NCBI RefSeq assembly: GCF_051014445.1
Contig: NW_027488366.1
Span: 12,790,001 to 12,854,000 of the forward strand
Source: Colletes latitarsis
Lineage: Eukaryota; Arthropoda; Insecta; Hymenoptera; Colletidae
DNA: 64,000 nucleotides
Direction of reading: 5' to 3'
Below the pieces are notes generated by a model, which ran no database searches, was not told where the DNA came from, and worked only from the letters and a program-made list of their open reading frames with translations. The position numbers were made by a program, and so were the translations under genes. Below, one piece after another: positions 25,385 through 38,260 of this stretch. Numbering within the stretch: the first letter of the stretch is position 1; the number at the start of each line of letters is the position of its first letter.

Positions 25385-28300
25385 CCTCATTACTACGTGA
25401 TCCAAACCAGAAAAAACCCAGGATCTGTTCAACAAGTATGTGAAAAACGCGAAAGTCTGAGCCTGATGAGGGCAAATCCCAGACCTATCCCAGACCTGAC
25501 TTGCGTTATCCTCTAAAATATTGATCGAAACCTGGTTTAATCGACTGTTTCAGTGTGGTACCACATTACTATGTGATACAATCCAGAAACAGCCCAGGAT
25601 CTAGCCTTGAAGTATGAGAAATATGCGAAAGTATGAGCCTGACGAGGGCAAATCCTATACCTAACCCAGACCTAACATGCGTTATCCTCTAAAATATTTA
25701 TCAAGACCAGGTTTAATTGATTGTTTCAGTGTGGTACCACATTACTACGTGACACTATCCAGAAAAAGCCCAGGATCTAGCCATCAAGTTTGAGAAATAT
25801 GCGAAAGAATGAGCCTGATGAGGGCAAATCCTAGACCTAATCCAGACCTAGCATGTGTTATCCTCTAAGATATTGATAGCAACCAGATTTAATGGACTGT
25901 TTCAGTGTGTTACCCCACTACTACGTGATCCAAACCAGAAAAAACCCAGGATCTGTTCAACAAGTATGTGAAAAACGCGAAAGTAAGAGTCTGATGAGGT
26001 CAAATCCCAGACCTATCCCAGACTTAACTTGCGTTATCCTCTAAAATATTGATCGAAACCAGGTTTAATCGACTGTTTCAGCGTGGTACGACATTACTAC
26101 GTGATACAATCCAGAAACAGTCCAGGATCTAGCCATGAAGTATGAGAAATCTGCGAAAGAATGAGCCTGATGAGAGCAAATCATAGACCTAACCCTAACA
26201 TAACATGCGTTATCCTCTAAAATATTTATCAAGACTAGGTTTAATTGAATGTTTCAGTGTGGTACCACATTACTACGTGATACAATCCAGAAAAAGCACA
26301 GGATCTAGCCTTGAAGTATGAGAAATATGCGAAAGAATGAGCCTGATGAGAGCAAATCCCAGATCTAACCTAGACCTGACATGAATTATTCTCTAAAATA
26401 TTGATCGAAACCAGGTTTAATTGACTGTTTCAGTGTGGTCCCACATTACTTCGTGATCCAAACCAGAAAAAACCCAGGATCCGTTCAACAAGTATGTGAA
26501 GAATGCGAAAGTATGAGCCTGATGAGTGAAAATCCCAGGCCTAACCTAGACCTAACATGCGTTATCCTCTAAGATATTGATCGAAACCTGGTTTAATCGA
26601 CAGTTTCAGTGTGGTACCACATTACTGTGTGATCCAAACCAGAAAATAACCCAGGATCTGTTCAAGGAGTATGTGAAGTGTGCGAAAGTATGAGTCTGAT
26701 GAGGTCAAATCCCAGACCTATCCCAGACCTAACTTGCGTTATCCCCTAAAATATTCATCGAAACCAGGTTTAATCGACCGTTTCAGTGTGGTACCACATT
26801 ACTACGTGATCCAAACCAGAAAAAACCCAGGATCCGTTCAACAAGTATGTGAAGAATGCGAAAGTATGAGTCTGATGAGTGAAAATCCCAGACCTAACCT
26901 AGACCTAACATGCGTTACCCTCTAAAATATTGATCCAAACCAGGTTTAATGGACTGCTTCAGTGTGGTACCACACTACTACGTGATCCAAACCAGAAAAA
27001 ACCCAGGATCTGTTCAACAAGTATGTGAAAAACGCGAAAGTATGAGCCTGATGAGGGCAAATCCCAGACATATCCCAGACCTAACTTGCGTTGTCCTCTA
27101 AGATATTCATGGAAACCAGGTTTAATTGACTGTTTCAGTGCTGTACTTCATTACTACGTGATGCAATCCAGAAAAAGCACAGGATCTAGCCTTGAAGTAT
27201 GAGAAATATGCGAAAGAATGAGCCTGATGAGAGCAAATCCCAGACCTAACCTAGACCCAACATGAATTATTCTCTAAAATATTGATCGAAACCAGGTTTA
27301 ATTGACTGTTTCAGTGTGGTCCCACATTACTTCGTGATCCAAACCAGAAAAAACCCAGGATCCGTTCAACAAGTATGTGAAGAATGCGAAAGTATGACTC
27401 TGATGAGTGAAAATCCCAGGCCTAACCTAGACCTAACATGCGTTATCCTCAAAAATATTCATCGAATCCTGGTTTAATCGACTGTTTCAGTGTGGTACCA
27501 CATTACTATGTGATCCAAACCAGAAAATTACCCAGGATCTGTTCAAGGAGTACGTGAAGTGTGCGAAAGTATGAGTCTGATGAGGTCAAATTCCAGACCT
27601 GTCCCAGACCTAACTTGCGTTATCCTCTAAAATATTGATCGAAACTAGGTTTAATCGACTGTTTCAGTGTGGTACCACATTACTTCGTGATCCAAACCAG
27701 AAAAAACCCAGGATCCGTTCAACAAGTATGTGAAGAATGCGAAAGTATGAGTCTGATGAGTGAAAATCCCAGGCCTAACCTAGACCTAACATGCGTTATC
27801 CTCAAAAATATTGATCGAAACCTGGTTTAATCGACTGTTTCAGTGTGGTACCACATTACTATGTGATCCAAACCAGATAATTACCCAGGATCTGTTCAAG
27901 GAGTATGTGAAGTGTGAGAAAGTATGAGTCTGATGAGGTCAAATTCCAGACCTGTCCCAGACCTAACTTGCGTTATCCTCTAAAATATTGATCGAAACTA
28001 GGTTTAATCGATTGTTTCAGTGTGGTACCACATTACTACGTGATCCAAACCAGAAAAAACCCAGGATCTGTTCAACAAGTATGTGGGGAATGCGAAAGTA
28101 TGAGTCTGATGAGTGAAAATCCCAGGGCTAACCTAGACCTAACATGCGTTATCCTCTAAAATATTGATCGAAACCAGGTTTAATCGACTGTTTCAGTGTG
28201 GTACCACATTACTACGTGATCCAAACCAGAAAAAACCCGGGATCAGTTCAACAAGTATGTGAAGAATGCGAAAGTATGAGTCTGAAGAGTGAAAATCCCA

Positions 28301-31219
28301 GGGCTAACCTAGACCTAACATGCGTTATCCTCTGAAATATTGATCGAAACCAGGTTTAATCGACTGTTTCAGTGTGGTATCACACTACTACGTGACCCAA
28401 ACCAGAAAAAACCCATGATCTGTTCAACAAGTATGTGAAAAACGCGAAAGTATGAGCCTGATGAGGACAAATCCCAGACCTATCCCAGACATAACTTGCG
28501 TTATCCTCTAAAATATTGATCGAAACTAGGTTTAATTGACCGTTTCAGTGTGGTACCTCATTACTACGTGATCCAAACCAGAAAAAACCCAGGATCCGTT
28601 CAACAAGTATGTGAAGAATGCGAAAGTATGAGTCTGATCAGTGAAAATCTCAGGCCGTACCTAGACCTAACTTGCGTTGTCCTCTAAAATAGTGGTGGAA
28701 ACCAGGTTTCATTGACTGTTTCAGTGTGGTACTACATTACTACGTGATGCCATCCAGAAAAAGCCCAGGATCTAGCCATCAAGTATGAGAAATATGCGAA
28801 AGAATGAGCCTGATGAGAGCAAATCCCAGACCTAACCTAGACCTAACATGCGTTATCCTCTAAAATATTGAGCGAAACCGGGTTTAATGGACTGTTTCAG
28901 TGTGGTACCACACTACTTCGTGATCCAAACCAGACAAAACCCAGGATCTGTTCAACAAGAATATGTGAAAACGCGAAACTGTGAGCCTGATGAGGGCAAA
29001 TCCCAGACCTAACCTAGACCTAACATGAATTATTCTCTGAAATATTGATCGAAACCAGGTTTAATAGACTGTTTCAGTGTGGTCCCACATTACTACGTGA
29101 TCCAAACCAGAAAAAACCCATGATCCGTTCAACAAGTATGTGAAGAATGCGAAAGTATGAGTCTGATGTGAGAAAATCCCAGACCTAACCTAGACCTAAC
29201 ATGCGTTATCCCCTAAAATATTGATCCAAACGAGGTTTAATGGACTGTTTCAGTGTGGTACCACACTACTACGTGATCCAAACCAGAAAAAACCCAGGAT
29301 CTGTTCAACAATTATGTGAAAAACGCGAAAGTATGAGCCTGATGAGGGCAAATCCCAGACATATCCCAGACCTAACTTGCGTTGTCCTCTAAAATAGTGA
29401 TGGAAACCAGGTTTCATTGACTGTTTCAGTGTGGTACTACATTACTACGTGATGCAATCCAGAAAAAGCCCAGGATCTAGCCATCAAGTATGAGAAATAT
29501 GCGAAAGAATGAGCCTGATGAGAGCAAATCCCAGACCTAACCTAGACCTAACATGCGTTATCCTCTAAAATATTGAGCGAAACCAGGTTTAATGGACTCT
29601 TTCAGTGTGGTACCACACTACTTCGTGATCCAAACCAGACAAAACCCAGGATCTGTTCATCGAGAATGTGAAAAACGCGAAACTGTGAGCCTGATGAGGG
29701 CAAATCTTACACCTAACCCAGACCTAAGATGCGTTATCCTCTAAAATATTTATCCAGACCAGGTTTCATTGAATGTTTCAGTGTGGTACCACTTTAGTAC
29801 GTGATCTAGTCCAGAAATAGCCCAGGATCTAGCGATGAAGTATAAGAAATATGCGACAGTAAGAGCCTGATCAGGGCAAATCCTAGACCTATCCCAGACC
29901 TAACTTGCGTTATCCTCTAAAATATTGATCGAAACCAGGTTTAATTGACTGTTTCAGCGTGGTACCACATTACTACGTGATACAATCCAGAAACAGCCCA
30001 GGATCCGTTCAACAAGTATGTGAAGAATGCGAAAGTATGAGTCTGATGAGTGAAAATCCCAGGCCTAACCTAGACCTAACATGCGTTATCCTCTAAAATA
30101 TTGATCGAAACCTGGTTTAATCGACTGTTTCAGTGTGGTACCACATTACTACGTGATCCAAACCAGAAAAAACCCAGGATCTGTTCAAGGAGTATGTGAA
30201 GTGTGCGAAAGTATGAGTCTGATGAGGTCAAATTCCAGACCTGTCCCAGACCTAACTTGCGTTATCCTCTAAAATATTGATCGAAACTAGGTTTAATCGA
30301 CTGTTTCAGTGTGGTACCACATTACTACGTGATCCAAACCAGAAAAAACCCAGGATCTGTTCAACAAGTATGTGGGGAATGCGAAAGTATGAGTCTGATG
30401 AGTGAAAATCCCAGGGCTAACCTAGACCTAACATGCGTTATCCTCTAAAATATTGATCGAAACCAGGTTTAATCGACTGTTTCAGTGTGGTACCACATTA
30501 CTACGTGATCCAAACCAGAAAAAACCCGGGATCAGTTCAACAAGTATGTGAAGAATGCGAAAGTATGAGTCTGAAGAGTGAAAATCCCAGGGCTAACCTA
30601 GACCTAACATGCGTTATCCTCTGAAATATTGATCGAAACCAGGTTTAATCGACTGTTTCAGTGTGGTATCACACTACTACGTGACCCAAACCAGAAAAAA
30701 CCCATGATCTGTTCAACAAGTATGTGAAAAACGCGAAAGTATGAGCCTGATGAGGACAAATCCCAGACCTATCCCAGACATAACTTGCGTTATCCTCTAA
30801 AATATTGATCGAAACTAGGTTTAATAGACCGTTTCAGTGTGGTACCTCATTACTACGTGATCCAAACCAGAAAAAACCCAGGATCCGTTCAACAAGTATG
30901 TGAAGAATGCGAAAGTATGAGTCTGATCAGTGAAAATCTCAGGCCGTACCTAGACCTAACTTGCGTTGTCCTCTAAAATAGTGGTGGAAACCAGGTTTCA
31001 TTGACTGTTTCAGTGTGGTACTACATTACTACGTGATGCCATCCAGAAAAAGCCCAGGATCTAGCCATCAAGTATGAGAAATATGCGAAAGAATGAGCCT
31101 GATGAGAGCAAATCCCAGACCTAACCTAGACCTAACATGCGTTATCCTCTAAAATATTGAGCGAAACCGGGTTTAATGGACTGTTTCAGTGTGGTACCAC
31201 ACTACTTCGTGATCCAAAC
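25385..31219 (+). repeat. 34-mer-scale block, copy 2
   Basis: Direct tandem partner of 19397-25231, separated by about 150 bp (roughly one chimeric monomer). Nearly every rare variant of copy 1 is present in the same order. At its 3' end copy 2 continues with AGACAAAACCC and AAGAATATGTG, the same sequence found one 13-mer unit earlier. Copy 1 instead switched at this point into the start of copy 2, which marks the probable exchange point. Confidence 0.88.
26188..26199 (+). repeat. Telomere-like motif CCTAACCCTAAC, copy 2
   Basis: Identical to 20200-20211 and exactly 5,988 bp downstream, so it reflects block duplication, not independent origin. Confidence 0.8.
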
Positions 31220-32465
31220 CAGACAAAACCCAGGATCTGTTCAACAAGAATATGTGAAAACGCGAAACTGTGAGCCTGATGAGGGCAAATCCCAGACCTA
31301 ACCTAGACCTAACATGAATTATTCTCTGAAATATTGATCGAAACCAGGTTTAATAGACTGTTTCAGTGTGGTCCCACATTACTACGTGATCCAAACCAGA
31401 AAAAACCCATGATCCGTTCAACAAGTATGTGAAGAATGCGAAAGTATGAGTCTGATGAGAGAAAATCCCAGACCTAACCTAGACCTAACATGCGTTATCC
31501 CCTAAAATATTGATCCAAACGAGGTTTAATGGACTGTTTCAGTGTGGTACCACACTACTACGTGATCCAAACCAGAAAAAACCCAGGATCTGTTCAACAA
31601 TTATGTGAAAAACGCGAAAGTATGAGCCTGATGAGGGCAAATCCCAGACATATCCCAGACCTAACTTGCGTTGTCCTCTAAAATAGTGATGGAAACCAGG
31701 TTTCATTGACTGTTTCAGTGTGGTACTACATTACTACGTGATGCAATCCAGAAAAAGCCCAGGATCTAGCCATCAAGTATGAGAAATATGCGAAAGAATG
31801 AGCCTGATGAGAGCAAATCCCAGACCTAACCTAGACCTAACATGCGTTATCCTCTAAAATATTGAGCGAAACCAGGTTTAATGGACTCTTTCAGTGTGGT
31901 ACCACACTACTTCGTGATCCAAACCAGACAAAACCCAGGATCTGTTCATCGAGAATGTGAAAAACGCGAAACTGTGAGCCTGATGAGGGCAAATCTTACA
32001 CCTAACCCAGACCTAAGATGCGTTATCCTCTAAAATATTTATCCAGACCAGGTTTCATTGAATGTTTCAGTGTGGTACCACTTTAGTACGTGATCTAGTC
32101 CAGAAATAGCCCAGGATCTAGCCATGAAGTATAAGAAATATGCGACAGTAAGAGCCTGATCAGGGCAAATCCTAGACCTATCCCAGACCTAACTTGCGTT
32201 ATCCTCTAAAATATTGATCGAAACCAGGTTTAATTGACTGTTTCAGCGTGGTACCACATTACTACGTGATACAATCCAGAAACAGCCCAGGATCCGTTCA
32301 ACGAGTATGTGAAGAATGCGAAAGTATGAGTCTGATGAGTGAAAATCCCAGGCCTAACCTAGACCTAACATGCGTTATCCTCTAAAATATTGATCGAAAC
32401 CTGGTTTAATCGACTGTTTCAGTGTGGTACCACATTACTACGTGATCCAAACCAGAAAAAACCCA
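27917..32465 (+). repeat. 13-mer HOR, 2,289 bp, two near-complete tandem copies
   Basis: GTGGGGAATGCG at 28083 and 30372, CAGACAAAACCC near 28933 and 31222, and CACTTTAGTACGTGATC near 29789 and 32078 are all 2,289 bp apart (13 x 176 plus 1). The copies are about 27917-30205 and 30206-32465. Visible changes include GATGTGAGAAAATCC (29166) against GATGAGAGAAAATCC, and CTAGCGATGAAG (29829) against CTAGCCATGAAG. The same 13-mer start is present at 22095 and 24384, where the second copy is cut short by the 5,988-bp junction. Confidence 0.86.
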
Positions 32466-32577
32466 CGATCTGTTCAACGAGTATGTGAAGTGTGCGAAAG
32501 TATGAGTCTGAAGAGGTCAAATCCCAGACCAATCCCAGACTTAACTTGCGTTATCCTCTAAGATATTGATCGAAACC

Positions 32578-32754
32578 AGGTTTAATCGACTGTTTCAGTG
32601 GGGTACCACATTACTATGTGATCCAAACCAGAAAATAACCCAGGATCTAGCCATCAAGTATGAGAAATATGCGAAAGAATGAGCATGATGAGAGCAAATC
32701 CCAGACCGAACCTAGACCTAACATGAATTATTCTCTAAAATATTGATCGAAACC
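32578..32754 (+). repeat. Chimeric monomer, type C left and type B right
   Basis: The left half reads CTATGTGATCC and AGAAAATAACCC (type C, hence 177 bp). The right half reads CTAGCCATCAAG, GAGAAATATGCG and GAGAGCAAATCC (type B). The switch lies at about monomer position 66-72, right after CCCAGGATCT, which both types share. Confidence 0.75.
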
Positions 32755-35571
32755 AGGTTTAATTGACTGTTTCAGTGTGGTCCCACATTACTACGTGATC
32801 CAAACCAGAAAAAACCCAGGATCCGTTCAACAAGTATGTGAAGAATGCGAAAGTATGAGTCTGTTGAGTGAAAATCCCAGACCTAACCTAGACCTAACAT
32901 GAATCATTCTCTAAAATATTGATCGAGACCAGGTTTAATCGACTGTATCAGTGTGGTACCACATTACTACGTGATCCAAAACAGAAAAAACCCAGGATCC
33001 GTTCAACAAGTATGTGAAGAATGCGAAAGTATGAGTCTGATGAGTGAAAATCCCAGACCTAACCTAGACCTAACATGCGTTATCCTCTAAAATATTTATC
33101 AAGACCAGGTTTAATTGAATGTTTCAGTGTGGTACCACATTACTACGTGATCCAAACCAGTAAAAACCCAGGATCCGTTCAACAAGTATGTGAAGAATGC
33201 GAAAGTATGTGTCTGATGAGTGAAAATCCCAGGCCTAACCCAGACCTAACATGCGTTATCCTCAAAAATATTGATCGAAACCAGGTTTAATCGACTCTTT
33301 CAGTGTGGCATCACACTACTACGTGATCCAAACCAGAAAAAACCCAGGATCTGTTCAACAAGTATGTGAAAAACGCGAAAGTCTGAGCATGATGAGGGCA
33401 AATCCCAGCCCTATCCCAGACCTAACTTGCGTTAATCTCTAAAATATTGATCGAAACCAGGTTTAATTGACTGTTTCAGTGTGGTACCACATTACTACGT
33501 GATCCAATCCAGAAATAGCCCAGGATCTAGCCATGAAGTATGAGAAATATGCGGAAGTATGAGCCTGATGAGGGCAAATCCTAGACCTAACCCAAACCTA
33601 ACATGCGTTATCCTCTAAAATATTTATCAAGACCAGGTTTAATTGAATGTTTCAGTGTGGTACCACATTACTACGTGATACAATCCAGAAAAAGCCCAGG
33701 ATCTAGCCATCAAGTTTGAGAAATATGCGATAGAATGAGCCTGATGAGGGCAAATCCCAGACCTAACCTAGACCTAACATGAATTATTCTCTAAAATATA
33801 GATCGAAACCAGGTTTAATTGACTGATTCAGTGTGGTCCCACATTACTTCGTGATCCAAACCAGAAAAAACCCAGGATCCATTCAACAAGTATGTGAAGA
33901 ATGCGAAAGTATGAGCCTGATGAGTGAAAATCCCAGGCCTAACCTAGACCTAACATGCGTTATCCTCTAAAATATTGATCGAAACCTGGTTTAATCGCCT
34001 GTTTCAGTGTGGTACCACATTACTATGTGATCCAAACCAGAAAATAACACAGGATCTGTACAAGGAGTATGTGAAGTGTGCGAAAGTATGAATCTGATGA
34101 GGTCAAATCCCAGACCTATCCCAGACCTAACTTGCGTTATCCTCTAAAATATTCATCGAAACCAGGTTTAATCGACTGTTTCAGTGTGGTACCACATTAC
34201 TACGTGATCCAAACCAGAAGAAACCCAGGATCCGTTCAACAAGTATGTGAAGAATGCGAAAGTATGAGTCTGATGAGTGAAAATCCCAGACCTAACCTAG
34301 ACCTAACATGCGTTATCCTCTAAAATATAGATCCAAACCAGGTTTAATGGACTGCTTCAGTGTGGTACCACACTACTACGTGATCCAAACCAGAAAAAAC
34401 CCAGGATCTGTTCAACAAGTATGTGAAAAACGCGAAAGTATGAGCCTGATGAGGGCAAAACCCAGACATATCCCAGACCTTACTTGAGTTGTCCTCTAAG
34501 ATATTGATGGAAACGAGGTTTAATTGACTGTTTCAGTGATCCACTTCATTACCACGTGATGCAATCCAGAAAAAAACCAGGATCTAGCCATCAAGTATGA
34601 GAAATATGCGAAAGAATGAGCCTGATGAGAGCAAATCCCAGACCTAACCTAGACCTAACATGAATTATTCTCTAAAATATTGATCGAAACCAGGTTTAAT
34701 TGACTGTTTCAGTGTGGTCCCACATTACTTCGTGATCCAAACCAGAAAAAACCCAGGATCCGTTCAACAAGTATGTGAAGAATGCGAAAGTATGAGTCTG
34801 ATGAGTGAAAATCCCAGGCCTAACCTAGACCTAACATGCGTTATCCTCAAAAATATTGATCGAAACCTGGTTTAATCGACTCTTTCAGTGTGGCATCACA
34901 GTACTACGTGATCCAAACCAGAAAAAACGTAGGATCTGTTCAACAAGTATGTGAAAAACGCGAAAGTATGAGTCTGATGAGGTCAAATCCCAGACCTATC
35001 CCAGACTTAACTTGCGTTATCCTCTAAAATATTGATCGAAACCAGGCTTAATCGACTGTTTCTGCGTGGTACCACATTACTACGTGATCCAAACCAGAAA
35101 AAACCCAGGATCCGTTCAACATGTATGTGAAGAATGCGAAAGTATGAGTCTGATCAGTGAAAATCTCAGGCCTTACCTAGACCTAACTTGCGTTGTCCTC
35201 TAAAATATTGATGGAAACCTGGTTTCATTGACTGTTTCAGTGTGGTACTACATTACTACGTGATGCAATCTAGACAAAGCCCAGGATCTAGCCATCAAGC
35301 ATGAGAAATATGCGTAACAATGAGCCTGATGGCAGCAAATCCCAGACCTATCCTAGACCTAACATGCGTTATCCTCTAAAGTATTGATCGAAACCAGGTT
35401 TAATTGGCCGTTTCAGCGAGGTACCACATTACTACGTGATACAATCCAGAAACAGCCCAGGATCTAGCCATGAAGTATGAGAAATATGCGAAAGTATGAG
35501 CCTCATGAGGGCAATTCCTAGACCTAACCCAGACCTAACATGCGTTATCCTCTAAAATATTTATCAAGACC

Positions 35572-35747
35572 AGGTTTAATTGATTGTTTCAGTGTGGTCC
35601 CACATTACTACGTGATCCAAACCAGAAAAAACACAGGATCCGTTCAACAAGTATGAAAAATATGCGAAAGTATGAGCCTGATATGGGCAAATCCTAGACC
35701 TAACCCAAACCTAACATGCGTTATCCTCTAAAATATTTATCAAGACC
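35572..35747 (+). repeat. Chimeric monomer, type A left and type B right
   Basis: The left half has GATCCAAACCAG and GGATCCGTTCAACAAG (type A). The right half continues TATGAAAAATATGCG and AGCCTGATATGGGC (type B-like, matching the monomer near 39,700). The switch falls within the shared CAAGTATG. The right-hand sequence and the following monomers then match 39.7-40.2 kb. Confidence 0.75.
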
Positions 35748-38036
35748 AGGTTTAATTGAATGTTTCAGTGTGGTACCACATTACTACGTGACACAATCCA
35801 GAAAAAGCCCAGGATCTAGCCATCAAGTTTGAGAAATATGCGAAAGAATGAGCCTGATGAGGGCAAATCCTAGACCTAATCCAGACCTAGCATGTGTTAT
35901 CCTCTAAGATATTGATAGCAACCAGATTTAATGGACTGTTTCAGTGTGGTACCCCACTACTACGTGATCCAAACCAGAAAAAACCCAGGATCTGTTCAAC
36001 AAGTATGTGAAAAACGCGAAAGTATGAGTCTGATGAGGTCAAATCCCAGACCTATCCCAGACTTAACTTGCGTTATCCTCTAAAATATTGATCGAAACCA
36101 GGTTTAATCGACTGTTTCAGCGTGGTACCACATTACTACGTGATACAATCCAGAAACAGCCCAGGATCTAGCCATGAAGTATGAGAAATATGTGAAAGTA
36201 TGAGCCTGATGAGGGCAAATCCAAGACCTAACCCAGACCTAACATGCGTTATCCTCTAAAATGTTTATCAAGACCAGGTTTAATTGATTGTTTCAGTGTG
36301 GTCCCACATTAGTACGTGATCCGAACCAGAAAAAACCCAGGATCTGTTCAACAAGTATGTGAAGAATGCGAAAGTATGAGTCTGATGAGGGCAAATCCCA
36401 GACCTATCCCAGACCTAACTTGCGTTATCCTCTAAAATATTGATCGAAACCAGGTTTAATTGACCGTTTCAGTGTGGTACCACATTACTACGTGATCCAA
36501 ACCAGAAAAAACCCAGGATCCGTTCAACAAGTATGTGAAGAATGCGAAAGTATGAGTCTGATCAGTGAAAATCCCAGGCCTAACCCAGACCTAACATGAG
36601 TTATACTCTAAAATATTGATCGAAACCTGGTTTAATCGACTGTTTCAGTGTGGTACCACATTACTATGTGATCCAAACCAGAAAATAACCCAGGATCTGT
36701 TCAACGAGTATGTGAAGTGTGCGAAAGTACGAGTCTGATGAGGTCAAATCCCAGACCTATCCCAGACCTAGCTTGCGTTATCCTCCAAAATATTGATCGA
36801 AACCAGGATTAATCGACTGTTTCAGTGTGGTCCCACATTACTACGTGATCCAAACCAGAAAAAACCCAGGATCAGTTGAACAAGTATGTGAAGAATGCGA
36901 AAGTATGAGTCTGATGAGTGAAAATCCCAGGGCTAACCCAGACCTAACATGCGTCATCCTCTAAAATATTGATCAAAGCCAGGTTTAGTGGACTGTTTCA
37001 GTGTGGTACCACACTACAACGTGATCCAAACCTGAAAAAACCCAGGATCTGTTCAACAAGTATGTGAAAAACGCGAAAGTATGAGCCTGATGAGGGCAAA
37101 TCCCAGACATATCCCAGACCTAACTTGCGTTGTCCTCTAAGATATTGATGGAAACCAGGTTTAATTGACTGTTTCAGTGTTGTACTTCATTACTACGTGA
37201 TGCAATCCAGAAAAAGCCCAGGATCTAGCCATCAAGTATGAGAAATATGCGAAAGAATGAGCCTGATGAGAGCAAATCCCAGACCTAACCTAGACCTAAC
37301 ATGCGTTATCCTCTAATATATTGAGCGAAACCAGGTTTAATGGACTGTTTCAGTGTGGTACCACTTTACTACGTGATCCACTCCAGAACTAGCCCAGGAT
37401 CTAGCCATGAAGTATGAGAAATATGCGAAAGTAAAAACCTGATGAGGGCAAATCCTAGACCTATCCCAGACTTAACTTGCGTTATCCTCTAAAATATTTA
37501 TCAAGACCAGGTTTAATTGATTGTTTCAGTGTGGTACCACATTACTACGTGATCCACACCAGAAAAAACCCAAGATCCGTTCAACAAGTATGTGAAGAAT
37601 GCGAAAGTATGAGTCTGATGAGGTCAAATCCCAGACCAATCCCAGACTTAACTTGCGTTATCCTCCAAAATATTAATCGAAACCAGGTTTAATCGACTGT
37701 TTCAGTGTGGTACCACATTACTATGTGATCCAAACCAGAAAAAACCCAGGATCTGTTCAACGAGTATGTGAAGTGTGCGAAAGTATGAGTCTGATGAGTG
37801 AAAATCCCAGGCCTAACCTAGACCTAACATGCGTTATCCTCAAAAATATTGATCGAAACCTGGTTTAATCGACTCTTTCAGTGTGGCATCACAGTACTAC
37901 GTGATCCAAACCAGAAAAAACGTAGGATCTGTTCAACAAGTATGTGAAAAACGCGAAAGTCTGAGCCTGATGAGGGCAAATCCCAGCCCTATCCCAGACC
38001 TAACTTGCGTTAACCTCTAAAATATTGATCGAAACC

Positions 38037-38210
38037 AGGTTCAATTGACTGTTTCAGTGTGGTACCACATTACTACGTGATCCAATCCAGTAATAGCCCA
38101 GGATCTAGCCATGAAGTAAGAAATATGCGAAAGTATGAGCCTGACGGGGGCAAATCCTAGACCTAACCCAGACCTAACATGCGTTATCCTCTAAAATATT
38201 TATCAAGACC
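38037..38210 (+). repeat. 174-bp monomer with 2-bp deletion
   Basis: Contains CATGAAGTAAGAAATATGCG where neighbours have CATGAAGTATGAGAAATATG, a loss of two bases. It also has CCAGTAATAGCCC and CTGACGGGGGC. It is a private length variant, useful as a position marker. Confidence 0.8.
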
Positions 38211-38260
38211 AGGTTTAATTGATTGTTTCAGTGTGGCCCCACATTACTACGTGATCCAAG

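Larger units (their letters stand above)
32466..38260 (+). repeat. Mixed stretch, no dominant HOR
   Basis: About 33 monomers in an order that does not repeat cleanly. Parts resemble other places: 33.8-34.9 kb resembles 20.4-21.5 kb; 35.0-36.1 kb resembles 38.7-40.2 kb; 36.2-37.3 kb resembles 55.5-56.7 kb (offset 19,373, with more changes); 37.1-37.7 kb resembles 43.9-44.6 kb (offset 6,866). Several monomers are recombinants between types (32578-32754, 35572-35747). A 174-bp monomer lies at 38037-38210. No non-satellite sequence was found. Confidence 0.75.
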
